Shown one piece after another: positions 55,474 through 64,000 of a stretch of DNA of 64,000 nucleotides. How positions within the stretch are numbered: the stretch's first letter is position 1; every line of letters begins with the position of its first letter. The DNA is from FEN-33 sp963768775 (lineage in GTDB: Archaea > Thermoplasmatota > Thermoplasmata > Methanomassiliicoccales > UBA472): assembly GCA_963768775.1 (NCBI GenBank), contig CAVYIY010000006.1, positions 124,001 through 188,000 of the forward strand, given 5' to 3'. Under the pieces are notes generated by a model, which made no database searches, was not told the DNA's origin, and saw nothing but the letters and a program-made list of their open reading frames with translations. Both the position numbers and the translations under genes were made by a program.

Positions 55474-56529
55474 ATGAACAAGATAAAGTCACTTAACGAT
55501 TTTAAGGAACTGGTCCAGGCTTCCTTTGACAATAATGAAGAGTCATTATCCAAATTCGGCAGGACGGAAGCCACACAGCTCAAGGGTTATCTTGTTGAAG
55601 CTAATTGCAAATGTGGTGCCGACCTCAACTGTCCAGCAGGTCATTGGGAGTTGCTAGAAGGTGCTGAAGGATGGTACGTTAATGATGGTCAGGACCTTGG
55701 ACCAGATCTCTCCAGGCAATTCTTCCTTGATGCGCAGGATAAACGAGTGTGGAAAGTGTACACAATGCTGCGTGTCAATAATGCCGACAGTTACATTGAG
55801 AATTGGATTAGAAAGACCAGAGGTCTGGATAATTGCTGGCTGACACGCCGTCACCTTCTCCAGTGGGAAGGCAAAGCAGGATGGAAATTGAGAGGCGTTG
55901 GAATCAGGTTCGACGACGGTCTTGCAGACTCCGAGCACGCGACAAGCTTCAGTCTCAAGGCTTGGCATGGAACGACTGAACGAATCCCGGACCTTTTTGA
56001 CCTCATCGCAGACGCTCAAGAGAAGTACGCGATACATAGCGTCCGATGGGAACGCAGAAGCGGGGATGGCGTGGCTATTGTTATGGAATGGTACAACAAT
56101 GGCAAAGTCACCATTAACAGGGCGGCGGACGTTGATGAGGTATTTGCAGCCGTCACCCAGATGTCCTCTAGATACGCTGATGGCCTCGAAGCCGCTACAG
56201 AACTCCGTGATAACAAGATGGCAGCATTCGAGTTGGGTTTTGGTCAGCAGATTGATCTGGACGCATTCAAACAGACAGTAGAGCAGGGAAGGGGAAGCAT
56301 GAGACTCTGGTTGCTTGAAACCGAATCACAGCATGACTTCCGGAGATTCAGGGGTGTCGATCTGCATACTTGGGATCGAATCCTGCTCGACGTTGGAACT
56401 GACTTTGCTTACCTCACAGTCCCAGGCAAAGGATGCGTTAATGCGGTACCTAGACTCGCGGCCCTGCAAGGAATCGACAACGCCGGGAAGACCTCGATCC
56501 TATTTGATGGGGAGGAGATCTTCGCTTGA
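55474..56529 (+). CDS. Unknown island protein
   Basis: About 351 residues. The N-terminal part has a cysteine group (C-K-C-G-A-D-L-N-C-P) that could bind zinc; the middle is Trp-rich (about 80-190); the C-terminus is mixed. No family recognised. ATG 55474 (M-N-K-I-K-S-L) or ATG 55450 are possible starts. It runs just ahead of the 56540 gene with a ten-base gap, suggesting an operon. Confidence 0.6.
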   Translation: MNKIKSLNDFKELVQASFDNNEESLSKFGRTEATQLKGYLVEANCKCGADLNCPAGHWELLEGAEGWYVNDGQDLGPDLSRQFFLDAQDKRVWKVYTMLRVNNADSYIENWIRKTRGLDNCWLTRRHLLQWEGKAGWKLRGVGIRFDDGLADSEHATSFSLKAWHGTTERIPDLFDLIADAQEKYAIHSVRWERRSGDGVAIVMEWYNNGKVTINRAADVDEVFAAVTQMSSRYADGLEAATELRDNKMAAFELGFGQQIDLDAFKQTVEQGRGSMRLWLLETESQHDFRRFRGVDLHTWDRILLDVGTDFAYLTVPGKGCVNAVPRLAALQGIDNAGKTSILFDGEEIFA

Positions 56530-56539
56530 GGCCACTATC

Positions 56540-57406
56540 ATGTCAAGGTTGAAGCTTTACCAGAGAGCTATCCAGCTCTTTCATCACTACAAGAGGACAA
56601 GGCAAAGAAAGGAGTTTAGGGGACCATTCTACCAAGTTGGACTGCGAAATTATAAGTTGAGCCCACTTTTCTTTGATCATGAAGGCAAAGATTTCAAACC
56701 GGACATCGTCGCCTCAAGAACCAACATGTGGATCGCTTTTGAGCTAACCACAAGTCTAAATTCAAAAGAGCCCAAGTTGGCCAAATACCAAAGACTCGAT
56801 CCAAGCTACCTATCAAACTATGGCCTGACTCTAGTTAACAATCCACCTGATGTGCTATGTGGTCGGTCCAATGAATCCAATGACGGAAGTTTTTGTCAAC
56901 TGATCCTCTTGGACAACCTTGGAGCAAAAGGACTTGAGCATTTGACTTCTGATGAGCTTCGCAACGCAATTATTGCCGCCATAGGGACAAACCTGGATGC
57001 ACTACCCGATCTGCCCTTCACCTTAATACCGGGGGAAATGAAAAGAGCAGAGATCCGAGTCGCGCTGGTTGACCAATTAATACAGATGTTCGATGCGGAG
57101 GCATTGCCAAAATTGCCAATGGACTTTGTAAACGAAGGATTAGAAAGGCTCGCGGACAAGGTCTCGATGGATGACGTGAAAGGGCTCCGTGATATTGTTG
57201 GCAGTGAACTAAAAGGACTTTCAGCTGGAGAGCTGAAGGACTACATAGAATGCAAGGATGGAGCCTTCTGCGGACGAAAAGGGGTATCAGAAAGCCCCCG
57301 CTCCAGACAGATTGCGATAAACCGGATAAGAGAATGGGCGGGCCTGGGCACGAGTAAAGTGGCCTACCAGAAGTCTCTGGAAGAATATCCAGTCTTCAGG
57401 GATTAG
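56540..57406 (+). CDS. Unknown protein with possible nuclease-like core
   Basis: About 288 residues. F-K-P-D-I-V-A followed twelve residues later by W-I-A-F-E-L-T-T-S resembles the start of a PD-(D/E)xK nuclease fold, but the expected Lys is replaced (E-L-T), so this stays tentative. The C-terminal half is helical with Leu-rich repeats (L-K-G-L-S-A-G-E-L-K-D). ATG 56540 was chosen over a long upstream overlap with the previous gene. It ends in TAG next to the convergent HEPN-like gene. Confidence 0.55.
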   Translation: MSRLKLYQRAIQLFHHYKRTRQRKEFRGPFYQVGLRNYKLSPLFFDHEGKDFKPDIVASRTNMWIAFELTTSLNSKEPKLAKYQRLDPSYLSNYGLTLVNNPPDVLCGRSNESNDGSFCQLILLDNLGAKGLEHLTSDELRNAIIAAIGTNLDALPDLPFTLIPGEMKRAEIRVALVDQLIQMFDAEALPKLPMDFVNEGLERLADKVSMDDVKGLRDIVGSELKGLSAGELKDYIECKDGAFCGRKGVSESPRSRQIAINRIREWAGLGTSKVAYQKSLEEYPVFRD

Positions 57407-57519
57407 AAGACAATGGAACACAATTCCTCTGCAATTCTTCGATAGGAACACCAGAATGCTAATAGCGTTAAGGCGTTACTTTGTTCAGATCAGAAATGGG
57501 CTTTCCTTATTCTTTGACA

Positions 57520-58413
57520 TCAAGAGGAGTTGCCACCCTTGCTCTGTTCAATCTCGGGTTTGTGTGCAGACCTTGACCTCTTCCTCTCATTCTTAATCTG
57601 TTGATGGGCAAGGGCATAGGTTACTGCCATTGGAAGATGAAAGGCTCCGAATACAAGCATCATTCTTGCGGACAGCCTATCTAGTTCAGCGTCGAGTTTT
57701 GCAGCCGAGAACTTCCTTGAGGTATTTCCAGTTCTATCGGTTAATAAGAAAAAGTCCTTTCCAGTTTGTGAGAAATCGCCATGGGTGATCGCGTTCCTAA
57801 TGAATCGTTCGTCGCCGTCACTGTGTGCCAACAGTCCGTATTTTCCGTTCAAAGCCGACAACAAATATGGACGTCCTCGAGTCTTCTTCCACTCCAGGTC
57901 TCCTGAAGAGATGGCCACCAATGATGCCAGAGCCCTCTCGAGTTTAAGGTAGTTTTCGTGATAGAGACAGAATGCCCGCTTTGCCTTGTGCTTGTTGTCA
58001 GAGAAGGACAGCTAACCAGGTCCAAGATCGTCTCGCAATTCCTCAAAGAATTCCATGAAGTTCGCCAATCCTTTTGTGTTCAAGACCGAGCAATAGTGGT
58101 AAGGGTCGGCGAAGAAGGCCCGGAAGTTCAACTCCTGGGAAAGGAGATACCAGATCAGAGGGTTTTTACTGGCGTTTTCAGTTCCTTCTACTATCAAAGT
58201 GTTGATCGCAACATACTGTTGGAAACTTACTTTATGGCAAGCTAGAGCTGCCCAGTCCGTCTTTAGCGGACCTACGCCGGTTTCCATCAACTCTTGGAGT
58301 GCCGAGACATTTCCAGTCATTGCTGTTTCAGTGATTGATTTGATGAAATCCTCTCGTCTTCGCGCTTTCGATGCGTCCTTTCCGCCCGAAGGTGTCTCAT
58401 CCTTCGCACTCAT
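57520..58413 (-). CDS. HEPN-like protein interrupted by one in-frame TAG
   Basis: Two same-frame parts, 58413-58015 and 58011-57520, are separated only by TAG at 58012-58014. The 30 codons after the TAG, before the next possible start, are stop-free and protein-like (D-N-K-H-K-A-K-R-A-F-C-L-Y). The whole would have about 297 residues. F-I-R-N-A-I-T-H-G-D in the C-terminal half matches the R-x4-H signature of HEPN RNases. UAG could be decoded (pyrrolysine), be a nonsense mutation, or an error. It lies just downstream of the restriction-methylase gene on the same strand. Confidence 0.55.
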
Positions 58414-58469
58414 CGGAGGGTATTACTTCGCATAGGACTAAAAACAGTAGGATTAAGTTGTCGAATTCA

Positions 58470-61400
58470 TCAATCCTCTTTCTCCAAATCGTCATCAACT
58501 TCTTCCGCTTCGGCTGTTGGTTTGAGCATTTCGTATGCTCGTGCTATCTCAATCTCCTCATCTTCCGTTATGCCATACGCCTCCGAAACGACATCGTCAA
58601 TCGCATCGTCCAAGGTACGAAGATCATTCTCGGTGCTTTCTCCACCCGTGGCGATGTCAGCCTTGACTTTCTGCGCCTCTTTGGCCAATTCGACGAGCCT
58701 TCTGTGATTATTTTCTTTTCTATTGTATCGGGGGATTCCCAAGTATTCCAAAACGTGGGTTGAGATCTGAGTCTCTATAGTGTATGATGCAACAAGAAGG
58801 CGTGAATGGGTTGAATTCATCACAGCGGTGAGGTAGTGGGCTTCGTCGGAATTGTTAGTTGAGACAAACATTAACCTCTCATCCAGTATCGGAATTCCTT
58901 CGCCCAAAACCGAGTCATTGATGGGGACAATCATGACCACTCTGAAATCACCCTTCCCTGAGATTTTCCCGCAGACATACTTCCAGGCGACCTTGTATTT
59001 CCCCATTGTATAGTCCCCGATGTCGTAGAGTGCATAAAAGGGGTTGCCTTTCCCCCAAAGCCTGTGAAGCGATCTACCCTCTAGTTCCTTCTTAAAACCA
59101 TGCAGGAATTGGTATGTCTGGGGATAGTCGGTCTTCATCCTTGACTCTCCAATCACACGACCGTCCCTCCCATGTGGAACAATTATGCGCAAGTCATCGC
59201 TTTCATAGATCCATCTGTCAACATCTCGACCTCTGACAAGAGGATGCACGAGGTCTTTCTCTATCACGCCCGACCGACTTGTCAGGGCAATCTTCCCGAT
59301 GCTCGCTTGGTTACTTACCATGATCCCATTTGGCTGAACAGAGTCTATTTTCACCCAGTACACTCCGTTCATGCTCGTGTTCACTCCCTCGTGGGCGTCG
59401 TACGAGGACCGCCCGATTATCTTACGGAGCCCTTGTTCTGCCTCAGTCGTGATTGTCATCCATGGCGTCGATGGTTTGGACCGAGTAATTGGCGTCATTA
59501 CCATGTCATAGTTGTCAGCGAGCTCGTCCAAGTCATCTAATTCGGATGTCTCCAGAACCTTGCAGCCTGGCTTGTTCCTCCAGAGCGTGCATTTGATAGG
59601 GAAAGTTGTCTTCCCTTCCTTTTTGGTCACAATCATAGATGCGCGATTTGTTGCATCCTCGAAGGGATACAGCTCAACGAGATCATGGATTTTGACGACC
59701 TTGCATTTCACAATGTTGTTTGCGTCGATTGTCTTTCCTTCAGCAAGGAAACGCCGGTACCCAGCGCCAGCAGCGGTCTTGTATGTTGTGAGTGGCGTTA
59801 GCAAAGAGCAAGTTCCACCCGCTTTTGTGAATCGGTCAAGACATCTTGCCATAAACAGCATCGCCATGTCTCTCTTCGTCTTTCCTTGGCCGAGCCCAGT
59901 GGTGCCTTCACGCAGCCCGTATTGATCCCACAGATTAGAGGTGCTTGTTCTATAGGTCTCTGGGAGTGTTTCCCAGTTAATCCAAGGTGGATTGCCAACA
60001 ACGTAATCGAATTTGCCAAGGGTGAGGGGAGCAAATGAATTTCTCAAGAGACTTGTCCAGATGTGATTTTTTCCCTTCCTCTCAAGGTCCAGTATCATCC
60101 CATAGAGTTCACCGATACCAGTCATCGAGCCTTCATCCATTTCAGGATAGGTCTTGGCAGCTAGGGCGAGGAAGTCGTCTCTTGAGTAGTCGGTTTTGAT
60201 ACAAGTGGCAATCATCCTGAGGATTCCACTGAGCTGGTTACGCTTAATCAAGTCAAAGGGAATTGAGAATTCCCCTTCTGTCGTACTCAGATATACTGTC
60301 GAAGTCCCCGAGACGGTCACCCTTCGCCCCCAGAATACCGAGTCGGCTAAGTAGACCGGTATCTCAATTCCTTTTGCGGGGCGAGACTCTAGAAGTTCTG
60401 ATACTGCAATGATATAATTTGCCTTGGACGCGAGAACAGCCAGCGGATTGAGATCTATACCTTTGATCCTTGAGATCACCCTCAGAAGGATTTCTTGGTC
60501 GGATAATCCCTCATTCCTGGCTGACTCTTTTGCTCTCCTGATTGCGATGACTAAGAACGTTCCGGATCCACATGATGGGTCAAGCAGATTGCCGTCAGAG
60601 TCTTCTCCATCGTATTCAACTTCGTCAAGTAGCATCTCAGCTAACCAATCAGGGGTGAAGTACTCACCGAGCTTGCGTCGAATCTCTCTCGGAATTAAAT
60701 CCTGGTAAAGTCTCTTGAAGAGGTCTCTCAAGTTCTCGGGCTTAAGGACGACTGTGGCTGGCTCGTAATCGGTGAGTATCTGAATTACTGCCGATGCCGC
60801 ATCGTCAATCCCAGAACTCCAGACATCAAGATACCAGGAGAAATAGTCTGCATCCAAGAAGTTGCCAATTCCGACCTGAGAGAATACCCCACCATCCTCG
60901 AGTTCTCTGAGCTTCACCAGAAGTTCGCTGGATCCAGATAATCGCGAATCCTCGAGAGTATTTAGGTATGAGCCAAAAATTCCCTCTGCGTAAAGTGACA
61001 CGATCTCAGATGTAAGCAGTTTCATGACAAATGTGTAGTAAGTGTGGACAGCGAACATTAGTTTCTCTGGATCTGGCTCTGGGACATCTGGAATCGGATA
61101 GAACTTCTTGAGTGGGGCGAGCTTCTTTGCGGAGTACGCGCATACTTGAGAGAAGACGCGTTTCCAATCTCCGAAAAGCATTAGTGCTCTTTCGTCGGAT
61201 GTCTCGGAAAGAGCGAGATAGAAATTGGCCACGGACTTCTTGCTTGCATCACTCTTTGGGCCGAAATCTCTCACCAGGTTCTCCGGATTGATTGCTTTCC
61301 GCTTCAGTCCCTTGAGCGCGAGAATAAGTTTAACAAGAGTCTTTTCATTGAGTGGCAGCGGGACTTCTTCTTCCCATCCTCTAGGGGTATACCGAACGAA

Positions 61401-61763
61401 TACAACTGTCTGTCCATCCAGTAAGATTCCAAGATAGAGTCCCAATTTCGACACATCACCCGCTTCCTCAATGAGGTATTCTTCGAGCTGATCTTTTGCA
61501 TTGGATAATTCCGACTTCTTCCCGAGCAGTCCCGGCGTCTTATATTCGATGACCACCGTTCCGTAGACGGCGTCTAACCTCTTTCCAGTTATTTTGCTAC
61601 GCTTCTCATAAGAAACCCATTCGATGTCGAGTGCTTCTCGAATCGGCTGAAACAATTGCTCGACGGCAATCTTGAGTTCCTCTTCGTTCTCTGCCTTGTC
61701 TGCGGCGCGTCCAATCTTGGACGCCAACTTGGCCACATCCGGCACCTTTAACTCAGGCCTCAT
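58470..61763 (-). CDS. Type IIG-like restriction-modification enzyme (Eco57I-type methylase with nuclease domain)
   Basis: A 1097-residue protein combining nuclease and adenine methyltransferase. A PD-(D/E)xK-type core near the N-terminus reads L-D-A-V-Y then V-V-I-E-Y-K. The methylase has G-E-Y-F-T-P-D-W-L (motif X), L-L-D-P-S-C-G-S-G-T-F-L (motif I) and Y-V-V-G-N-P-P-W-I-N-W (motif IV, NPPW). The C-terminal third should be the DNA-recognition domain, ending in an acidic tail. It would protect host DNA and cut unmodified DNA as one polypeptide. PglX/DISARM-like methylases are an alternative, but no partner genes are seen. Confidence 0.88.
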   Translation of the reverse strand: MRPELKVPDVAKLASKIGRAADKAENEEELKIAVEQLFQPIREALDIEWVSYEKRSKITGKRLDAVYGTVVIEYKTPGLLGKKSELSNAKDQLEEYLIEEAGDVSKLGLYLGILLDGQTVVFVRYTPRGWEEEVPLPLNEKTLVKLILALKGLKRKAINPENLVRDFGPKSDASKKSVANFYLALSETSDERALMLFGDWKRVFSQVCAYSAKKLAPLKKFYPIPDVPEPDPEKLMFAVHTYYTFVMKLLTSEIVSLYAEGIFGSYLNTLEDSRLSGSSELLVKLRELEDGGVFSQVGIGNFLDADYFSWYLDVWSSGIDDAASAVIQILTDYEPATVVLKPENLRDLFKRLYQDLIPREIRRKLGEYFTPDWLAEMLLDEVEYDGEDSDGNLLDPSCGSGTFLVIAIRRAKESARNEGLSDQEILLRVISRIKGIDLNPLAVLASKANYIIAVSELLESRPAKGIEIPVYLADSVFWGRRVTVSGTSTVYLSTTEGEFSIPFDLIKRNQLSGILRMIATCIKTDYSRDDFLALAAKTYPEMDEGSMTGIGELYGMILDLERKGKNHIWTSLLRNSFAPLTLGKFDYVVGNPPWINWETLPETYRTSTSNLWDQYGLREGTTGLGQGKTKRDMAMLFMARCLDRFTKAGGTCSLLTPLTTYKTAAGAGYRRFLAEGKTIDANNIVKCKVVKIHDLVELYPFEDATNRASMIVTKKEGKTTFPIKCTLWRNKPGCKVLETSELDDLDELADNYDMVMTPITRSKPSTPWMTITTEAEQGLRKIIGRSSYDAHEGVNTSMNGVYWVKIDSVQPNGIMVSNQASIGKIALTSRSGVIEKDLVHPLVRGRDVDRWIYESDDLRIIVPHGRDGRVIGESRMKTDYPQTYQFLHGFKKELEGRSLHRLWGKGNPFYALYDIGDYTMGKYKVAWKYVCGKISGKGDFRVVMIVPINDSVLGEGIPILDERLMFVSTNNSDEAHYLTAVMNSTHSRLLVASYTIETQISTHVLEYLGIPRYNRKENNHRRLVELAKEAQKVKADIATGGESTENDLRTLDDAIDDVVSEAYGITEDEEIEIARAYEMLKPTAEAEEVDDDLEKED

Positions 61764-61916
61764 TGAAGTCCGTCACCTTTGTGGGGTTAGGAGGTATCGT
61801 ACAATAACTATTGCGCAGATCTTCTAATGCCGCGGCGAACTCGCTCCATCGCCTGATTTCAAGTTACCAACCGTGGAACAGGCTTCTCACCCTGCAACGC
61901 GTTGATACAACGCTTC

Positions 61917-62195
61917 TTAGATCAAACCCGCTTCCTTAAGACGCCGCTTCACTGTGCAGCCCGAAGCTCCAAAATAAGCCCCAACTTGCTTCCAACTGAA
62001 GCCCGCTTTATGCATTTTGATTGCAAGGTTAACCTTGATAGGTATCTTGCCCCGAATTGGCGGCCCCACCTTCGCAACTATGCGGTCGTGCAGCTTCTCT
62101 TCGATCCCGTTAATCATGCGAATGTTCTGCGCAGGGACTGCAGGCGGCTTCTGAGCAGGCTTAACAACCGGTTGAAACAGCTTCTGATCGCTCAT
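61917..62195 (-). CDS. Small helix-turn-helix protein
   Basis: A 92-residue protein with a Pro/Lys-rich start and a C-terminal homeodomain-like HTH (A-I-K-M-H-K-A-G-F-S-W-K-Q-V-G-A-Y-F-G-A, continuing to V-K-R-R-L-K-E-A-G). Its ATG follows the upstream gene's stop by three bases. Likely controls or packages island DNA; target unknown. Confidence 0.65.
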   Translation of the reverse strand: MSDQKLFQPVVKPAQKPPAVPAQNIRMINGIEEKLHDRIVAKVGPPIRGKIPIKVNLAIKMHKAGFSWKQVGAYFGASGCTVKRRLKEAGLI

Positions 62196-62198
62196 CGC

Positions 62199-62414
62199 TC
62201 ACTTCCCGTGCTTACGTCCGTGCTTACGAGCATCTTGGACAGCTCTCAGGGCGTCCAACATACGTTCATCAAGAGATAAATGAAAATCACACTGAGTCAA
62301 GGCTGAGCAACCGTTCGTCCTCGGGTTAGTGCTAAAGTTCTTGCTCACTTTACGGGTATAGGCGAGCACATTCGACCATAGCGCTTTGATGCGAATCCTT
62401 GGGGTTCCGACCAC
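62199..62414 (-). CDS. Small basic island protein
   Basis: A 71-residue basic protein of unknown function; a strong ribosome site (AAGGAGG) lies five bases before the GTG start at 62414, the best evidence that it is real. The C-terminus repeats R-K-H-G-K. It precedes the HTH gene with three bases between them. Confidence 0.6.
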   Translation of the reverse strand: MVGTPRIRIKALWSNVLAYTRKVSKNFSTNPRTNGCSALTQCDFHLSLDERMLDALRAVQDARKHGRKHGK

Positions 62415-62464
62415 TTATCCTCCTTGTTTAGATTACAGTTGCATGCAGGTTGCAATCGAGGCGT

Positions 62465-62662
62465 TTAATCCGTTGTGCTCTCCTCATCCGCATCGGATTC
62501 CTCGCTGCAATGCTCCATCGCGTCGATGATTATTTCCTCGATGGAATCGAGCGCGTCCTCAATGTTTTCGTCGGGCACTCCATATTCTTGAAGTTCGGTC
62601 CTTATGCTTACAATGCCGTCGTAGAAATCACGCGGCAGCTTATCTTCGGCTACGGATGCCAT
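62465..62662 (-). CDS. Small acidic island protein
   Basis: A 65-residue acidic protein (D-E-N-I-E-D-A-L-D-S-I-E-E-I-I, tail E-E-S-D-A-D-E-E), predicted helical, with an AGAAGGGG ribosome site before its ATG. Together with the two following genes it looks like a small-gene operon typical of plasmids or viruses. Function unknown. Confidence 0.6.
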   Translation of the reverse strand: MASVAEDKLPRDFYDGIVSIRTELQEYGVPDENIEDALDSIEEIIIDAMEHCSEESDADEESTTD

Positions 62663-62755
62663 GTTGTCCCCTTCTGGGCAAAGAATCTTCGTTCTGTGGT
62701 TTGATTCTAATGCCTACTGAAGTAATGCACATACCTGGCTATAAATATATTCCTA

Positions 62756-63475
62756 ATGACGTACGTTGATTCCAGAGCACTTAATTACTTAAGGAAGCTC
62801 TATAATTTCTCCGAGAGTGCGAAAATGCCCATTCGAGAATTTACCAAAGAGCAGGTTGTTCTTCTCTACTTCCTTGTTCATGGAAATAATTGGGTCAACG
62901 CTGACGCCATCGTACGCTGGGTCAATGGAGAAGAGCCGGGAAAGAGCATCGGCGCTCTGAACGATCGATCCCAAATCCCTTTCACGCTATCGCGAGCAGG
63001 GGCGGTGAAGATTTGCAAGCGCCTAGTGCCTGATACTCTGGAATCAATGACAACGACCGGCTATCGCAGCAAAAAGGTGATCCTTTACAGATTGGCAGAG
63101 AGCTATAATGGCTATTTCACCATAGTCCAAAGACTGAAACAGAACCCTATTATCTTCATAGAAAGCGAATACGGCAAGCAAGGCGTGGAAAAGTATCTGA
63201 TTGGCGAGGTCGAGAAGAAGAACGCGGTGGTTTTTGATACCTTAAGGGATAAGGTCGTATGGGCCTTCAGGCACTCTCCGACCGCCTTAATGCTGGGAAT
63301 CGAAGGTGTTCTTGCTGGGGCTGAGACCTCGAATGGACTGACTCCTGAGCAAAGATTGGACGCTTGCGTGGCCACGTTAGCATGTGCCATAAGGGTGGAT
63401 TCGGCATTCAAGGATCGGAGGCATTTGCTCCAGGATAGCGGTGAACTCGCTTTCTTTAAATCGGTCCTCCGTTAG
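62756..63475 (+). CDS. Unknown island protein with its own TATA promoter
   Basis: A 239-residue protein, no family recognised. The N-terminal 90 residues look like a winged helix (F-T-K-E-Q-V-V-L-L-Y-F-L-V-H-G, then I-V-R-W-V-N-G); the rest is helical. CTATAAATAT at about 62738-62747 is a good TATA box only 10-20 bases before the ATG, so the true start may lie slightly further in (M-P-I-R-E-F at about 62825). It ends in TAG; 41 codons after it stay open and read as plausible protein. Confidence 0.55.
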   Translation: MTYVDSRALNYLRKLYNFSESAKMPIREFTKEQVVLLYFLVHGNNWVNADAIVRWVNGEEPGKSIGALNDRSQIPFTLSRAGAVKICKRLVPDTLESMTTTGYRSKKVILYRLAESYNGYFTIVQRLKQNPIIFIESEYGKQGVEKYLIGEVEKKNAVVFDTLRDKVVWAFRHSPTALMLGIEGVLAGAETSNGLTPEQRLDACVATLACAIRVDSAFKDRRHLLQDSGELAFFKSVLR

Positions 63476-63596
63476 GATCGCAATCGAAGCTCCCATGCAC
63501 GAATCCCCAACTCATATGGCCGATTTGGTCACGGGTTGCTTATCTCTCGAAAGCTCTTCGAGGACGAACTGCCCGATTTGGGCAAATTTCGAATAT

Positions 63597-64000
63597 CTAA
63601 AGGATAGGGTAGATTGGGGAATCATGGTCTTCTTCGTTCAGTGCGACCTCAAGGATCTTATCGGTGTAATATTTATCGACGTCGATTAAAATCATAGGCA
63701 TTGGCATTGGTCTTTTCAATTTATCAATTTCCTCGAAGATATTCATCTTTGGTCGATGCTGGCTCTTTTGATAGATGCTGTGGGCAGCTTTTTCGATTTC
63801 CTCTTTATGACCATCGAGAAGGCTTTCTATCGCCTTCTCGAAGAGTGGGCTAGCTTCGTAGGTCAGCTTGACGCATGATTTTGTCCTCTGTGACTTGTCG
63901 GCATTGCGCTGGACTCGCCTTTCAGGAGGCTTATTGCCGACCTGTGATTCGGGGAATAATAGCACGATATTGCCGTTGTTGAGAAACTGTTGGTCCTTTG
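63597..64000 (-). CDS. Unknown protein, 5' end outside the window (partial)
   Basis: A minus-strand frame that stays open to the right edge; codons beyond the first possible start (GTG at 63965) read sensibly (F-L-N-N-G-N-I), so the gene likely starts outside. The visible part includes P-P-E-R-R-V-Q-R-N-A-D-K, a helical region A-I-E-S-L-L-D-G-H-K-E-E-I, and a P-M-P-M-P-M stretch before I-L-I-D-V-D-K-Y-Y. No family recognised. Ends in TAG, convergent with the previous gene. Confidence 0.5.
   Translation of the reverse strand, partial: KDQQFLNNGNIVLLFPESQVGNKPPERRVQRNADKSQRTKSCVKLTYEASPLFEKAIESLLDGHKEEIEKAAHSIYQKSQHRPKMNIFEEIDKLKRPMPMPMILIDVDKYYTDKILEVALNEEDHDSPIYPIL

Noticed and set aside
1..64000. 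Genome-wide recoding of TAG as pyrrolysine
   Set aside because: TAG ends argF, the aminotransferase, the KaiC-like gene, the PUA gene, ramA and others at normal family lengths, so TAG is an ordinary stop in this genome; only individual readthrough sites remain possible.
49311..64000. CRISPR array or insertion sequence in the island
   Set aside because: No regularly spaced repeats of 25-40 bases and no transposase frame were seen; only the nonamer array and short inverted repeats.

Overview
The window comes from a methylotrophic methanogenic archaeon, most probably of the Methanomassiliicoccales (Thermoplasmatota) lineage. It carries an mcrBDGA operon with mcrC and atwA in a separate nearby unit. 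It also has a methyl-corrinoid methylotrophy cluster (corrinoid protein, MtbA/MtaA-type CoM methyltransferase, RamA-type corrinoid activase), ycaO-tfuA for McrA thioamidation, archaeal SepF, a RecJ-like DHH nuclease and TATA-type promoters. The taxonomic call is inference from gene content; no 16S gene is present.

Layout. 1-26.9 kb is ordinary core genome: end of folC, nth, metallo-hydrolase, two ABC-2 exporters, wecB-like epimerase, CDF metal transporter, aminotransferase, ThiF-like E1, KaiC-like ATPase, msrA, PUA protein, sepF, HD hydrolase, rtcB, tRNA-His, a broken FAD oxidoreductase, argF and two nuclease genes facing a metallophosphoesterase. 27-36 kb holds the methyl-transfer block: corrinoid protein, wHTH regulator, HyuA-like protein, MtbA-like methyltransferase, a second damaged UroD-family methyltransferase, RamA and an MBL-fold protein. 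No substrate-specific methyltransferase (mttB, mtbB, mtmB, mtaB) lies in the window. 36-49.2 kb is a methyl-CoM-reductase supercluster: DUF169 protein, ycaO, tfuA, mcrB-D-G-A, DUF2098 protein, a wHTH DUF4443/DUF2111 protein, atwA and mcrC, with two paralogous unknown proteins placed beside the two mcr units. 49.3-64 kb is an AT-richer accessory island: a tyrosine recombinase catalytic domain behind an ATGTTGCAT site array, a large type IIG-like restriction-methylase, two HEPN-like candidates, small DNA-binding proteins and several unknown operons.

How it works together. Methyl groups loaded on the corrinoid protein would be passed to coenzyme M by the MtbA-like enzyme, RamA would re-reduce oxidised corrinoid, and Mcr would make methane. 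AtwA, McrC, YcaO and TfuA activate or modify Mcr. A shared inverted repeat, TGGAT-N5-ATCCA, lies upstream of mcrB, of the corrinoid gene and of the DUF4443 gene, suggesting common control.

Sequence quality. About 22 single-base frame breaks fall inside the 4.2 kb mcrBDGA operon, against roughly a dozen in the other 60 kb. The encoded proteins stay conserved between breaks, so consensus or strain-mixture error is likelier than decay. Two genes (rtcB and a HEPN-like island gene) are interrupted by one in-frame TAG with intact coding on both sides. In a lineage that can insert pyrrolysine at UAG this deserves a check, although TAG also serves as an ordinary stop in many genes here.
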